A stretch of 64,000 nt of DNA from Microbacteriaceae bacterium PS02070 (GCA_029959865.1 JASCPE010000001.1:186001-250000), one strand, 5' to 3'; counted from the stretch's first letter, positions 10,266 through 18,727 are shown. The notes: generated by a model not told the origin, from the letters alone. Translations and numbers: made by a program.

Positions 10266-11519
10266 ATGCGAACTCCCCTCCCCGACTACCTTGCCGAGGT
10301 GTTGGACACCTGCCGCGACGACGAGAGCGGGACGCTGGCCGATTACATCCCGGAACTGGCCGACGCGGATCCGAGCACGCTCGCACTGACGGTGTGCACG
10401 ATCGACGGCATCCTCTATACGGTGGGCGACGGCGATGCTGAAGTCACCATCCAGTCGATCTCCAAGCCATTCGCGTACGCGCTCGCCCTCGCCGACCACG
10501 GCCTCGACGCAGTCCTGGAGAAGGTGGGGGTCGAACCCTCCGGGGAGGCGTTCAACGAGATCTCGCTCGAAAGCGACACCGGCCGCCCCCTCAACCCGAT
10601 GATCAATGCCGGCGCGATCACCGTCCACTCGCTCCTCGACGACGAACGCGTGCGGACCGGCTTTGCCGCCTTCGCGGGGCGCGCGCTTACCGTCGACGAG
10701 AGGGTGATGAACTCGGAGATCGAGACGGCCGACCGGAACCGCGCCATCGCCTACATGCTTCGCAACCACGGCATCATCGACGTCGATCCGCCCGAGGCGG
10801 TCGCCGGCTACACACGCCAGTGCTCGTACCTCGTCACCGTCGCCGATCTCGCCGCCATGGTGACGACGCTCGCGAATGCCGGGGTGCAACCGCACACGGG
10901 CGAGCGCGTCGTACCCCGGTGGGTAGCGCGCCAGGCCCTGAGCGTCATGACGACATGCGGCATGTACGACGCTGCGGGCGACTGGTTCACGACCGTCGGG
11001 ATCCCCGCGAAATCCGGCGTGTCGGGGGGCCTCGTCGGCGCCGTACCGGGCAAGGGCGGAGCAGCGGTGTTGTCCCCTCGGCTCGACGCCCACGGGAACT
11101 CCGTCCGCGGCATCAAGGTCTTCGAGCGACTCTCGCGCGACATGGGGATGCACCTTCTCGACTCCCCGCCGCCTGCGCGCCCGCTCGCGCACACGACGGC
11201 GATGGTAGACGGCGACGGCGACGGAAACCAGGACACGGCCGTCTTCGAGCTGCAGGGCGCCGTGGACTTCCCCGGCGTCGAACGCCTGCTCCGTGATCTC
11301 GCCGAGCAACCCCCGAGCAACAGCACCCTGGTGCTGGATCTCGGCCACGTCAGCGAGGTGCGCGACGTCGGCCGCCGCATGTTGCTGGAAGGCGTCCGAC
11401 GGTTGAGCCTGGACGGCCACCACATCATCCTCATCGACCCGGACGATCTCCTGGAGGGACCCGAAGGACCGATCGAGGTCGGCGATGGAGGCGATGCGGA
11501 GGTCGTCCGCGCACGCTGA
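10266..11519 (+). CDS. glsA: Glutaminase with C-terminal STAS-like domain
   Basis: A 417-residue glutaminase converting glutamine to glutamate and ammonia. The serine beta-lactamase-like core (about residues 15-305) has Ser64-x-x-Lys67 (QSISK) and the family segment GRPLNPMINAGAI. A C-terminal domain of about 100 residues (TAVFELQGAVDFPGVERLL, LVLDLGHVSEVRDVG) resembles STAS folds, as in other long actinobacterial glutaminases; its role is presumably regulatory or assembly-related. The metB-like remnant occupies its upstream region, and the gene converges on metB. Confidence 0.9.
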   Translation: MRTPLPDYLAEVLDTCRDDESGTLADYIPELADADPSTLALTVCTIDGILYTVGDGDAEVTIQSISKPFAYALALADHGLDAVLEKVGVEPSGEAFNEISLESDTGRPLNPMINAGAITVHSLLDDERVRTGFAAFAGRALTVDERVMNSEIETADRNRAIAYMLRNHGIIDVDPPEAVAGYTRQCSYLVTVADLAAMVTTLANAGVQPHTGERVVPRWVARQALSVMTTCGMYDAAGDWFTTVGIPAKSGVSGGLVGAVPGKGGAAVLSPRLDAHGNSVRGIKVFERLSRDMGMHLLDSPPPARPLAHTTAMVDGDGDGNQDTAVFELQGAVDFPGVERLLRDLAEQPPSNSTLVLDLGHVSEVRDVGRRMLLEGVRRLSLDGHHIILIDPDDLLEGPEGPIEVGDGGDAEVVRAR

Positions 11520-11528
11520 CTGCCGGGG

Positions 11529-12689
11529 TCACACCTCGCCGAGGGCGCGATCGAGATCCGCAAGCAGATCGTCGACCGATTCAATACCGACCGAGAGGCG
11601 CACGACCTCGACGGGAACGGCCGCCTCCGTGCCGCGCACGGACGCGTGAGTCATCTCGTCGGGATAGTTCAGGAGTGACTCCACGCCACCGAGCGACTCG
11701 GCGAGCTGGAACAACCGGGTGCTCTCGGAGAACCGGCGGGCTGCCTCCCCCGATTCCAGAGCCAGGGATACGATGCCACCGAACCCGCTCATCTGTCGCG
11801 CGGCGAGCTCATGGCCAGGGTGCGAAGGCAGTCCGGGGTAGTAGACCCGCGAGACCTTGGGGTGGCCTTCAAGGTACTCCGCGACCGCCTGCGCATTCTC
11901 ACTGTGACGCTGCATCCGCACGTCCAGCGTCTTGATGCCGCGAGTCGTCAGCCAGGCATCCAGTGGGCCCGAAATCGCTCCGACGGCGAACTGCAGGAAC
12001 CCGACCTTCTCCGCCAACGCGTCGTCGTTGAGGACGAGCGCTCCGCCCACAACATCGGAGTGCCCCCCGAGGTACTTCGTCGTCGAGTGGACCACGACAT
12101 CTGCCCCGAGCGCGAGCGGCTGCTGCAGCGCCGGCGTCGCGAAGGTATTGTCCACCACGACCAGGGCACCCGCCTCATGACCGAGTGCCGCAAGCCCCGC
12201 AATATCGGTGACGCGCAGGAGAGGGTTTGAGGGCGTCTCCACCCACAGCACCTTGACGGGCTTGTCCTCCAGCGCTTCGCGGACCGCGTCGAGGTCGCTC
12301 ATGTCGGTCACTCGCAGCCCGATCCCCCACGCTGCGAGAACCTTCGCGACGAGGCGATGCGTGCCGCCATAGACATCGTTGCCCATCAGGACTTCGTCTC
12401 CGGGGGCGAGCGCGGCGCGCAGAAGCGTGTCCTCGGCGGCAAGGCCCGAGGAGAACGAGAACGCGTGGGCGCCGCCCTCGATCGCTGCGAGCTGGGTCTG
12501 CAGCGCGGTGCGCGTCGGGTTGCCCGAGCGCCCGTACTCGTAGCCCTGCCGCAGGCCACCGATGCCGTCCTGCGCGAACGTCGTCGAGAAGTGGACGGGC
12601 GGAATCACGGCTCCCGTCGTGGGATCGAACGCTTGCCCCGCGTGGATCGCCTTGCTCGCGAACCCGCGTGCATCCTGTTCCGCCGTCAT
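11529..12689 (-). CDS. metB: Cystathionine gamma-synthase / gamma-lyase family PLP enzyme
   Basis: A 386-residue member of the Cys/Met-metabolism PLP family. The PLP-binding Lys is Lys205 in HSTTKYLGGHSD; other family motifs are YEYGRSGNPTR and VVVDNTFATP. It forms cystathionine from an activated homoserine and cysteine, or cleaves cystathionine to cysteine; sequence alone does not separate MetB from a gamma-lyase. Its ATG overlaps the stop of the cystathionine beta-synthase gene in ATGA. Pairing with Cbs favours reverse transsulfuration. Expression is probably governed by the cysteine uORF upstream of cbs. Confidence 0.9.
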   Translation of the reverse strand: MTAEQDARGFASKAIHAGQAFDPTTGAVIPPVHFSTTFAQDGIGGLRQGYEYGRSGNPTRTALQTQLAAIEGGAHAFSFSSGLAAEDTLLRAALAPGDEVLMGNDVYGGTHRLVAKVLAAWGIGLRVTDMSDLDAVREALEDKPVKVLWVETPSNPLLRVTDIAGLAALGHEAGALVVVDNTFATPALQQPLALGADVVVHSTTKYLGGHSDVVGGALVLNDDALAEKVGFLQFAVGAISGPLDAWLTTRGIKTLDVRMQRHSENAQAVAEYLEGHPKVSRVYYPGLPSHPGHELAARQMSGFGGIVSLALESGEAARRFSESTRLFQLAESLGGVESLLNYPDEMTHASVRGTEAAVPVEVVRLSVGIESVDDLLADLDRALGEV

Positions 12690-13669
12690 CTCTTCTCCTC
12701 TTCACTGTGCGCCGATTCGATCTCGAACCCGCGCGTGGTCATCCACTCGTCGTTGAAAATTCTGTCCAGGTATCCGCGGCCGTGGTCGGGCAGCACGACC
12801 ACGACGACGGCTTCGGCGGGAAGGGAGCGCGCGACACGGAGCGCGGCGACGACCGCCATCCCCCCGGAACCGCCCACCAGCAGCGCCTCTTCGCGCGCGA
12901 GGCGACGGGTCATTGCGAACGCCTCGGCATCCTCGACGCGCTCGTACCGGTCCACGATGGCGGGGTCGAAGGACTCCGGCCAGAAGTCCTCCCCCACTCC
13001 TTCGACGTAGTAGCTGTGCACGTCACCGGAGTAGATGGACCCGTCCGGATCGGCGCCGATCACCTCGACGGCGCCGTCCGATGCGTCCTTGAGAAAGCGC
13101 CCCGTTCCGGTGATCGTTCCTCCCGTGCCGACGCCCGCAACGAGATGAGTGATCGTCCCGTCGGTGTCACGCCAGATCTCCGGGCCGGTGGACTGAAAAT
13201 GCGCGAGCGGACCGTTCGGGTTGGCGAACTGGTTCGGCTTGAACGCACCCGGGATCTCCCGTGCGAGCCGGTCGGACACGGAGTAGTAGGAGCGGGGGTC
13301 CTCCGGCGGCACATTCGCCGGAACCTCGACGACCTCGGCGCCGTACGCGCGGAGGACATCGACCTTCGTGCCGGCGAACTTGTCCGGGACCACGAACACC
13401 GCACGGTACCCGCGCTGCTGGGCGACGATCGCGAGTCCCACGCCCGTGTTCCCCGAAGTGGGCTCGACGATCGTGCCACCCGGACGCAGCAGCCCCTCGC
13501 GCTCGGCCGCGTCGATGATGGCGCCGGCGATACGGTCCTTGGCAGAACCGCCCGGGTTGAAGTACTCGACCTTCGCGAGCACGGTCGCAGCGATCCCGTC
13601 GGTGACATGGGTGAGCTGGACGAGAGGAGTGTCGCCGACGAGTTCGGCGACGTGAGAGACGAAACGCAC
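12686..13669 (-). CDS. cbs: Cystathionine beta-synthase, catalytic domain only
   Basis: A 327-residue fold-type II PLP enzyme that joins serine (or O-acetylserine) and homocysteine. Lys44 in NPGGSAKDR binds PLP, PTSGNTG binds the phosphate, and the sequence continues to WPESFDPAIVDRYERVEDAEAF, which is typical of actinobacterial Cbs. Actinobacterial Cbs proteins are usually about 455 residues with two C-terminal CBS domains; here the protein stops straight after the catalytic domain, so that control is missing. The start is GTG. The gene is first in a coupled pair with metB. Confidence 0.88.
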   Translation of the reverse strand: MRFVSHVAELVGDTPLVQLTHVTDGIAATVLAKVEYFNPGGSAKDRIAGAIIDAAEREGLLRPGGTIVEPTSGNTGVGLAIVAQQRGYRAVFVVPDKFAGTKVDVLRAYGAEVVEVPANVPPEDPRSYYSVSDRLAREIPGAFKPNQFANPNGPLAHFQSTGPEIWRDTDGTITHLVAGVGTGGTITGTGRFLKDASDGAVEVIGADPDGSIYSGDVHSYYVEGVGEDFWPESFDPAIVDRYERVEDAEAFAMTRRLAREEALLVGGSGGMAVVAALRVARSLPAEAVVVVVLPDHGRGYLDRIFNDEWMTTRGFEIESAHSEEEKR

Positions 13670-13736
13670 AGTCAGATCCTGTGTTCGGGGCGCCGGGGGC
13701 GCGAGTGGGCTGGGTCGTCGAGGCGCGCGAAAGCGC

Positions 13737-13763
13737 TCAGAGACAACAACGACACGTCAGCAC
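13737..13763 (-). CDS. Cysteine-rich leaderless uORF (predicted cysteine attenuator)
   Basis: The reading frame GTG CTG ACG TGT CGT TGT TGT CTC TGA gives the peptide MLTCRCCL. Its GTG lies exactly 6 nt after TAGGGT, a good actinobacterial -10 box, so the mRNA should begin at this codon. Three of four successive codons are Cys. In mycobacteria, leaderless poly-cysteine short ORFs are known to act as cysteine-responsive attenuators of sulfur operons. This one stops 67 nt before the cbs GTG, fitting control of cbs-metB. The function here is inference from that precedent. Confidence 0.75.
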   Translation of the reverse strand: MLTCRCCL

Positions 13764-13769
13764 AGCCCC

Positions 13770-13775
13770 ACCCTA
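13770..13775 (-). promoter_or_regulatory. -10 box of the cbs-metB operon
   Basis: TAGGGT on the minus strand, followed by GGGGCT and then the uORF GTG. It places the transcription start at the uORF start codon. Confidence 0.6.
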
Positions 13776-13862
13776 ACCCGACTGGGCTGCCCATGCACGC
13801 CCCGAAGCGCTCTCCGGCGTCATATGGCGCCTCGGAAATCGCGCCGACGTCGGCTCCCGTTC

Positions 13863-13868
13863 TACGCT
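13863..13868 (+). promoter_or_regulatory. -10 box for leaderless cysK mRNA
   Basis: TACGCT, then 6 nt, then the GTG at 13875. It decides the cysK start, because more upstream start codons would lie before the promoter. Confidence 0.5.
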
Positions 13869-13874
13869 CGGGGG

Positions 13875-14810
13875 GTGAGCGCACACACCGACATCTCCAC
13901 CGCTTTCGGCAACACTCCCCTGGTCCGGCTGAACCGGGTCACCGAGGGGCTCGGCGCCGAGGTCTGGGCAAAGCTCGAGTTCTATAACCCGGCCTCCAGC
14001 GTGAAGGACCGGCTCGGCATCGCCCTCATCAACGCCGCGGAGGAGTCGGGCGAACTCGCCCCCGGAGGCACCATCGTCGAGTCCACGTCGGGCAACACCG
14101 GTATCGCCCTCGCCGCCATCGGCGCAGCGCGGGGCTACCACGTCGTCCTCACGATGCCCGCGTCGATGTCCAAGGAACGCCGCGCCCTCCTCAAGGCGCT
14201 TGGCGCGGAACTCGTCCTCACCGATCCCTATAAGGGGATGACCGAGGCCGTCGAGCAGGCGAAGAAGATCGTCGCCGAGCGGCCCGGCGCCGTGTGGGTG
14301 CGTCAGTTCGAGAACGACGCGAACCCCGCGATCCACGTCGCGACGACCGGCCCGGAGATCTGGGCCGATACGGACGGTGAAATCGGGGCATTCATCGCCG
14401 GGATCGGCACGGGCGGCACGATCACGGGTGTCGGCCGATACCTCCGCGCGCAGGGCTCGGATGCGAAGATCATCGCGGTCGAACCGGCCGACTCCCCACT
14501 CCTCACCGAAGGGCGTCCGGGCGGCCACCGCATCCAGGGCATCGGTCCGAACTTCGTCCCCCCGATCCTGGATCGGGACCTCATCGACGAGGTCATCGAC
14601 GTCTCCTTCCCCGATGCCATCGCCGTCACGCGCGACCTCGCCGCGCGTGAGGGAATCCTTGCCGGCATGAGCGCGGGCGCCGCGGTGTGGGCCGCGTTGC
14701 AGGTCGCTGCCCGCCCTGAGCATGCCGGCCAGAAGATCGTCGTCATCGTCCCCGACAGCGGCGAGCGCTACCTCACCACGACGATCTACGAAGACCCGCA
14801 AGAGTCCTGA
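13875..14810 (+). CDS. cysK: Cysteine synthase (O-acetylserine sulfhydrylase)
   Basis: A 311-residue PLP enzyme making cysteine from O-acetylserine and sulfide. Lys44 in NPASSVKDR binds PLP, STSGNTG forms the substrate loop, and GTGGTITGVG is the phosphate-binding glycine loop. The GTG at 13875 is chosen because a -10 box ends 6 nt upstream and because the protein then begins like other CysK proteins (DISTAFGNTPLVRLNRVTEG). It is divergent from the cbs-metB operon, with the two promoters about 95 bp apart. Confidence 0.93.
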   Translation: MSAHTDISTAFGNTPLVRLNRVTEGLGAEVWAKLEFYNPASSVKDRLGIALINAAEESGELAPGGTIVESTSGNTGIALAAIGAARGYHVVLTMPASMSKERRALLKALGAELVLTDPYKGMTEAVEQAKKIVAERPGAVWVRQFENDANPAIHVATTGPEIWADTDGEIGAFIAGIGTGGTITGVGRYLRAQGSDAKIIAVEPADSPLLTEGRPGGHRIQGIGPNFVPPILDRDLIDEVIDVSFPDAIAVTRDLAAREGILAGMSAGAAVWAALQVAARPEHAGQKIVVIVPDSGERYLTTTIYEDPQES

Positions 14811-14867
14811 CTCTCTCCCGTGCGGTCGTCGAGACCTCTCGCAGGGCGTGTGTCCCCGTATTGCAAC

Positions 14868-14922
14868 CCGGTTCGTCTCGCCAGGGCCGCGCTCCTTAGT
14901 GTGCAGAGACGCCGCGAACCGG
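14868..14922 (+). repeat. Inverted repeat in the metQ leader/promoter
   Basis: CCGGTTCG (14868-14875) pairs with CGAACCGG (14915-14922). Directly inside, TCTC can pair with GAGA (14906-14909). A possible -10 box, TAGTGT (14897-14902), lies within. It could be a leader hairpin or a pair of regulator half sites. It does not match a SAM riboswitch pattern that I can recognise. Confidence 0.4.
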
Positions 14923-14944
14923 CGCACACAGCAAGGAGCACCAC

Positions 14945-15928
14945 ATGAGTACCGAAAACAGCGCCCCACAGCTTCCCGATAAGCCCAAAGGTTCCAAGCG
15001 CGGACTGATCATCACGATCGCTGTCCTCGCCGTCGCGGTCATCGTCGCCGCGATCTTCCTCCTGCCGGGATTGTTCGGCGGAAACGACAACGACGACACC
15101 GCCGGCGACACCCCGGGTGACGCCGAGGAAACCACCTCGGAGCCCGTCACCGTCCGTCTCGGCACCACCGATGCCTCTCAGGGACACTGGACCGTCCTGG
15201 CCGACATCCTGGCCGAGGAGAACATCACGCTGGAGGTCGTGCCGTTCAGCTCGTACGAGACGCCGAACCCGGCGCTTGCGGACGGCGAGATCGATCTGAA
15301 TGCGTTCCAGCACATCGACTACCTCTCCGACCACAACAACGCCACCGGCGATGACCTCCGGGTGGTGGGCGCGACGCTGATCGTCCCCCTCCCGATCTAC
15401 TCGTCCACCTATGACGACGTCGCCGACATCCCCGACGGCGCTCGCATCGCGATCCCCAATGACGCGACGAACCAGGCGCGCGCCCTGCGGGTTCTGGAAG
15501 CGGCTGACCTCGTCGAGCTCGCTGACGTAAGCGCACCGACGCCGAACGACATCGAGAGCGCACGCATCGAGGTTGAACCGGTCGACGCGTCGCAGACCGC
15601 TCCGGCGCTCAACGACCCGCAGATCGCCGCGGCGATCGTCAACAACAACTACGCCACGGATGCCGGCATCCTCGACCAGGCGATCTTCGAGGTCGACCCC
15701 TCTGAGATCGGTGTCGGCGACCAGCCCTACGTCAACATCATCGCGTCACGACCGGGCGAGGAGACAGACCCCGCGTACGTCGCCGTGTGGGAGGCATACC
15801 ACGACCCGCGTGTGACCGAGATCGTCGTCGAGGAATCAGGCGGCACGTCCACGATCGTCGAGGCCGACCCGGCCGACGTCCAGCAATGGCTCGCCGATCT
15901 CGAGGCAGCCAAGGCTGAGCAGGGCTGA
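14945..15928 (+). CDS. metQ: MetQ/NlpA-family methionine-binding protein
   Basis: A 327-residue solute-binding subunit of a methionine ABC importer. A basic N-terminus is followed by a membrane helix (about residues 21-44) with no lipobox Cys, so it is probably held by an uncleaved anchor rather than as a lipoprotein. After an acidic linker the NlpA fold begins (VTVRLGTTDASQGHW) with DLNAFQHIDYL and AIPNDATNQARAL, which are typical of MetQ. The start has AAGGAG upstream. It leads metQ-metN-metI; a hairpin after it may favour extra binding protein. Confidence 0.9.
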   Translation: MSTENSAPQLPDKPKGSKRGLIITIAVLAVAVIVAAIFLLPGLFGGNDNDDTAGDTPGDAEETTSEPVTVRLGTTDASQGHWTVLADILAEENITLEVVPFSSYETPNPALADGEIDLNAFQHIDYLSDHNNATGDDLRVVGATLIVPLPIYSSTYDDVADIPDGARIAIPNDATNQARALRVLEAADLVELADVSAPTPNDIESARIEVEPVDASQTAPALNDPQIAAAIVNNNYATDAGILDQAIFEVDPSEIGVGDQPYVNIIASRPGEETDPAYVAVWEAYHDPRVTEIVVEESGGTSTIVEADPADVQQWLADLEAAKAEQG

Positions 15929-15941
15929 CCCCGTCGTCACT

Positions 15942-15979
15942 GCGGCCGCGCACCACCCCCGGGTGGGCGCGGCCGCTTT
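15942..15979 (+). terminator. Intra-operon attenuating hairpin between metQ and metN
   Basis: A 9-bp stem GCGGCCGCG / CGCGGCCGC encloses a further G/C-rich pairing and is followed by TTTC. It lies 13 nt after the metQ stop. Partial termination here would lower metNI relative to metQ. Confidence 0.6.
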
Positions 15980-15997
15980 CCCCATGAAAGATCACCT

Positions 15998-17020
15998 ATG
16001 ACCGACATCATCGAACTCCGCGGCGTCAGCAAGTCTTTCGACGTCCAGAACCGTACCGTCGATGCCCTGACCGACATCAACCTGACTGTTCGCGCCGGCG
16101 AGATCCACGCCGTGATCGGACACTCGGGCGCAGGAAAGAGCACACTCGTTCGACTCATCAACGGTCTGGAGCGGGTCACGGGCGGCACGATCATCGTCGA
16201 CGGTGTCGACATCTCGACGATCGGCGAGAGGGCGCTGCGGTCGGTCCGCCGTCGCACCGGGATGATCTTCCAGCAGTTCAACCTCTTCTCGTCGCGCACT
16301 ATCGCCGGCAACGTCGCGTACCCGCTGAAGGTCGCCGGCTGGCCGAAGGACAAGCGAAACGCGCGGGTCGCGGAGCTGTTGGATTTCGTCGGTCTCCTCG
16401 ACCGGGCTCACGCGTACCCCGACCAGCTCTCCGGCGGCCAGAAGCAACGCGTCGGGATCGCCCGCGCCCTGGCCACCTCGCCGCCGATCCTCCTCGCAGA
16501 CGAATCGACCAGCGCGTTGGACCCCTCCACCACGGCAGAGGTCCTTCGGCTCCTCACCCGTGTGAACAGAGAACTCGGAGTCACCGTGGTCGTCATCACG
16601 CACGAGATGGACGTCGTGCGGGCCGTCGCGGATAGAGTCACCGTGCTCAGCGGTGGTCGCGTCGTGGAGTCTGGGACGGCCTTCGACGTGTTCAGCTCGC
16701 CCACCTCCGACACCGCGCGTGCCTTCGTCTCGGCTGCGCTCCATAACCGGCCCACGTCCGCGGACCTCGAGCGCCTCCGGATCCGCCACCACGGCCGGAT
16801 CGTCACCGCCGCAGTCGACGATAACGGCGGGATCGGCGCGGTCCTTTCCCGGGCCGCTGACCACGGTGTCGGTTTCGACATCCTCTACGGCGGAATCAGC
16901 GCCCTTCAGGACAAGTCGTTCGGTTCACTCACCATCGAGCTCACGGGTGAGAGCGAACCAGTGGAACGGGTGGTCTCAGAGTTGCGAGAGGTCACCACGA
17001 TCGAGGAGGTTCCGGCATGA
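15998..17020 (+). CDS. metN: Methionine ABC transporter ATP-binding protein
   Basis: A 340-residue ATPase that drives methionine uptake. Walker A GHSGAGKST is at residues 41-49, followed by the signature LSGGQKQRV and Walker B ILLADESTSALD. The C-terminal 75 residues or so form the NIL (ACT-like) domain characteristic of MetN, which senses internal methionine to inhibit transport. Its stop overlaps the metI ATG in ATGA. Confidence 0.94.
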   Translation: MTDIIELRGVSKSFDVQNRTVDALTDINLTVRAGEIHAVIGHSGAGKSTLVRLINGLERVTGGTIIVDGVDISTIGERALRSVRRRTGMIFQQFNLFSSRTIAGNVAYPLKVAGWPKDKRNARVAELLDFVGLLDRAHAYPDQLSGGQKQRVGIARALATSPPILLADESTSALDPSTTAEVLRLLTRVNRELGVTVVVITHEMDVVRAVADRVTVLSGGRVVESGTAFDVFSSPTSDTARAFVSAALHNRPTSADLERLRIRHHGRIVTAAVDDNGGIGAVLSRAADHGVGFDILYGGISALQDKSFGSLTIELTGESEPVERVVSELREVTTIEEVPA

Positions 17021-17715
17021 GCGCGCTCGCTTTCCAGGTCGCTGCGATCGACACGAACTGGACGTGGGAATCGTACGGTCCGCTCCTGCTGCAGGCACTG
17101 GGCGAGACCCTCTACATGGTCTCGCTGACGCTCCTGTTCGGCGGGATCGGTGGTCTCGCCGTGGGGCTCGCCCTCTATGTCACCCGGGCGGGTGGCGTGC
17201 TCCCGAGCCGGATCGTGAACACGGTCCTGAACATCTTGGTCAACTTCATCCGGCCGATACCGTTCGTCGTGTTCCTCCTCGCCGTTGCGCCCCTGACACG
17301 AGAGCTCGTCGGAACCTATATCGGCACGACGGCAGCGATCGTCCCTCTGTCCCTGGCCGCGACCTTCGGGTTTGCCCGCATCGTGGAGCAGAACCTCGTG
17401 ACGATCCAGCCGGGCATCATCGAGGCTGCACGTGCGGCCGGAGCCGGCCCCTGGCGAATCATCCTCACGCTGCTCATCCCGGAAGCGCTCGGGCCGCTGA
17501 TCCTTGGCTACACGTTCATCTTCGTCGCGATCGTCGACGCATCGGCGGTGGCGGGCGCCGTCAACGCCGGCGGTCTCGGGCAGTTCGCCATCAGCTACGG
17601 CTTCAACCGCTGGGATTACGTGACACTATGGGCGGCCGTCGGCATCATCATCGTGATCGTCCAGGTGGGACAGTTCTTCGGCAACCGGATGGCACGCAAG
17701 GTGCTGCGCCGCTGA
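17017..17715 (+). CDS. metI: Methionine ABC transporter permease
   Basis: A 232-residue membrane subunit with about five hydrophobic helices and the binding-protein-dependent permease loop EAARAAGAGPWRIILTLLIPEALGP, which contacts MetN. It is translationally coupled to metN by a 4-nt overlap and ends the metQNI operon. It converges on the sulfurtransferase gene with 11 nt between stops. Confidence 0.93.
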   Translation: MSALAFQVAAIDTNWTWESYGPLLLQALGETLYMVSLTLLFGGIGGLAVGLALYVTRAGGVLPSRIVNTVLNILVNFIRPIPFVVFLLAVAPLTRELVGTYIGTTAAIVPLSLAATFGFARIVEQNLVTIQPGIIEAARAAGAGPWRIILTLLIPEALGPLILGYTFIFVAIVDASAVAGAVNAGGLGQFAISYGFNRWDYVTLWAAVGIIIVIVQVGQFFGNRMARKVLRR

Positions 17716-17726
17716 GTGCGGCGGCG

Positions 17727-18581
17727 CTATGCGGTCGTGACGACGTCCCAGCGACCAGAACCGACCGCGACCGGCCGGCCGCGGGTGCGTGACCATTGGC
17801 TCCACCCGCCCGGGAAGACGGCGGCCTCCACGCCGGCGACGCGGAGCGCCAGCGCAGAATGGGCCGACACGATGCCGGAGCTGCAGGTCAGCACGATCGG
17901 CTCGTCCAGACGGACTCCCGCGGCTTCGAATGAGGCACGGATCTGCGCTGCCGGACGCAATCGTCCATCGTGGGTGAGGTGCGCGACGATCGGCACATTC
18001 ACGGCACCGGGGATGTGACCCGACACAGGGTCGCCGGCGCTCGCAGACCCGCGGAAGTGGTGCGGCATGCGCACATCTACGAGGGCGCCCGCGGTCGCCG
18101 CCTCCGCCGCCTCATCGATCGATGCGATGCGCGGCCATCCCCCCGATGAGACAAAGGCACCGGGAGCAGCCACACGGTCACCGCGCTCCAACGTGCGGCC
18201 TGCGGCCAGCCAGGCGCGCAGGCCACCGTCGAGCACGCGCACCTCGACCCCTCGCGCGCGCAGCAACCACCACGCGCGGGACGCCGGAACACCATCGTTG
18301 TCGTCATAGACGATCACGACGTCCCCCGAATCGATCCCCCAGGAGCGGATCGCCGCATCGAGGGCCTCGGGAGTCGGCAACGGGTGGGCACCTCGTTCGG
18401 GATGGCCCGGGTCGGTGAGCTCACGCTCGAGGTCGACGTAGACGGCGCCGGGAAGGTGCCCTGCGACGTATGCCGGGCGACCCTCGGTTTCGTCGAGGCG
18501 CCAGCGGACATCAAGAATCCGCGCTCGCCGCCCGGCCTGTACCCACGCGGCAAGCGCGTCGACGTCCACCAGCACGGCCAT
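17727..18581 (-). CDS. sseA: Two-domain sulfurtransferase (rhodanese, SseA-like)
   Basis: A 284-residue thiosulfate or 3-mercaptopyruvate sulfurtransferase that moves sulfane sulfur to cyanide or thiols through a persulfide. The first rhodanese domain (LDVRWRLDE, IVYDDNDGVPASRAWWLL) is inactive. The second ends in LTCSSGIVSAHSAL, where Cys is the persulfide-forming residue. GGAG lies just before the ATG. Its place beside metNI and cysK continues the sulfur theme. Confidence 0.9.
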   Translation of the reverse strand: MAVLVDVDALAAWVQAGRRARILDVRWRLDETEGRPAYVAGHLPGAVYVDLERELTDPGHPERGAHPLPTPEALDAAIRSWGIDSGDVVIVYDDNDGVPASRAWWLLRARGVEVRVLDGGLRAWLAAGRTLERGDRVAAPGAFVSSGGWPRIASIDEAAEAATAGALVDVRMPHHFRGSASAGDPVSGHIPGAVNVPIVAHLTHDGRLRPAAQIRASFEAAGVRLDEPIVLTCSSGIVSAHSALALRVAGVEAAVFPGGWSQWSRTRGRPVAVGSGRWDVVTTA

Positions 18582-18727
18582 AGCTCCATGGTCGGCGCGA
18601 GGCGGCGTCGGGTCACGCTCTCATGACATAGGACGCAACCTCGCTTAAACCAGCGTCATCTTCGACCGCGGCGCACGCATTCCAGGCGATGCGCGGTCAG
18701 CGTTCGCGGCGGGTCGCATCGCGCGGG

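Noticed and set aside
13672..13755. Alternative GTG leader ORF of about 27 codons reading VSLLSLSAF and ending just before cbs
   Set aside because: It lies in another frame over the Cys uORF, has no promoter-spaced start and no meaningful composition; the MLTCRCCL frame fits the -10 box exactly.
14811..14944. SAM riboswitch upstream of metQ
   Set aside because: A GCAACC string and a hairpin occur, but the conserved cores of SAM-I/IV aptamers could not be matched; reported only as an inverted repeat.
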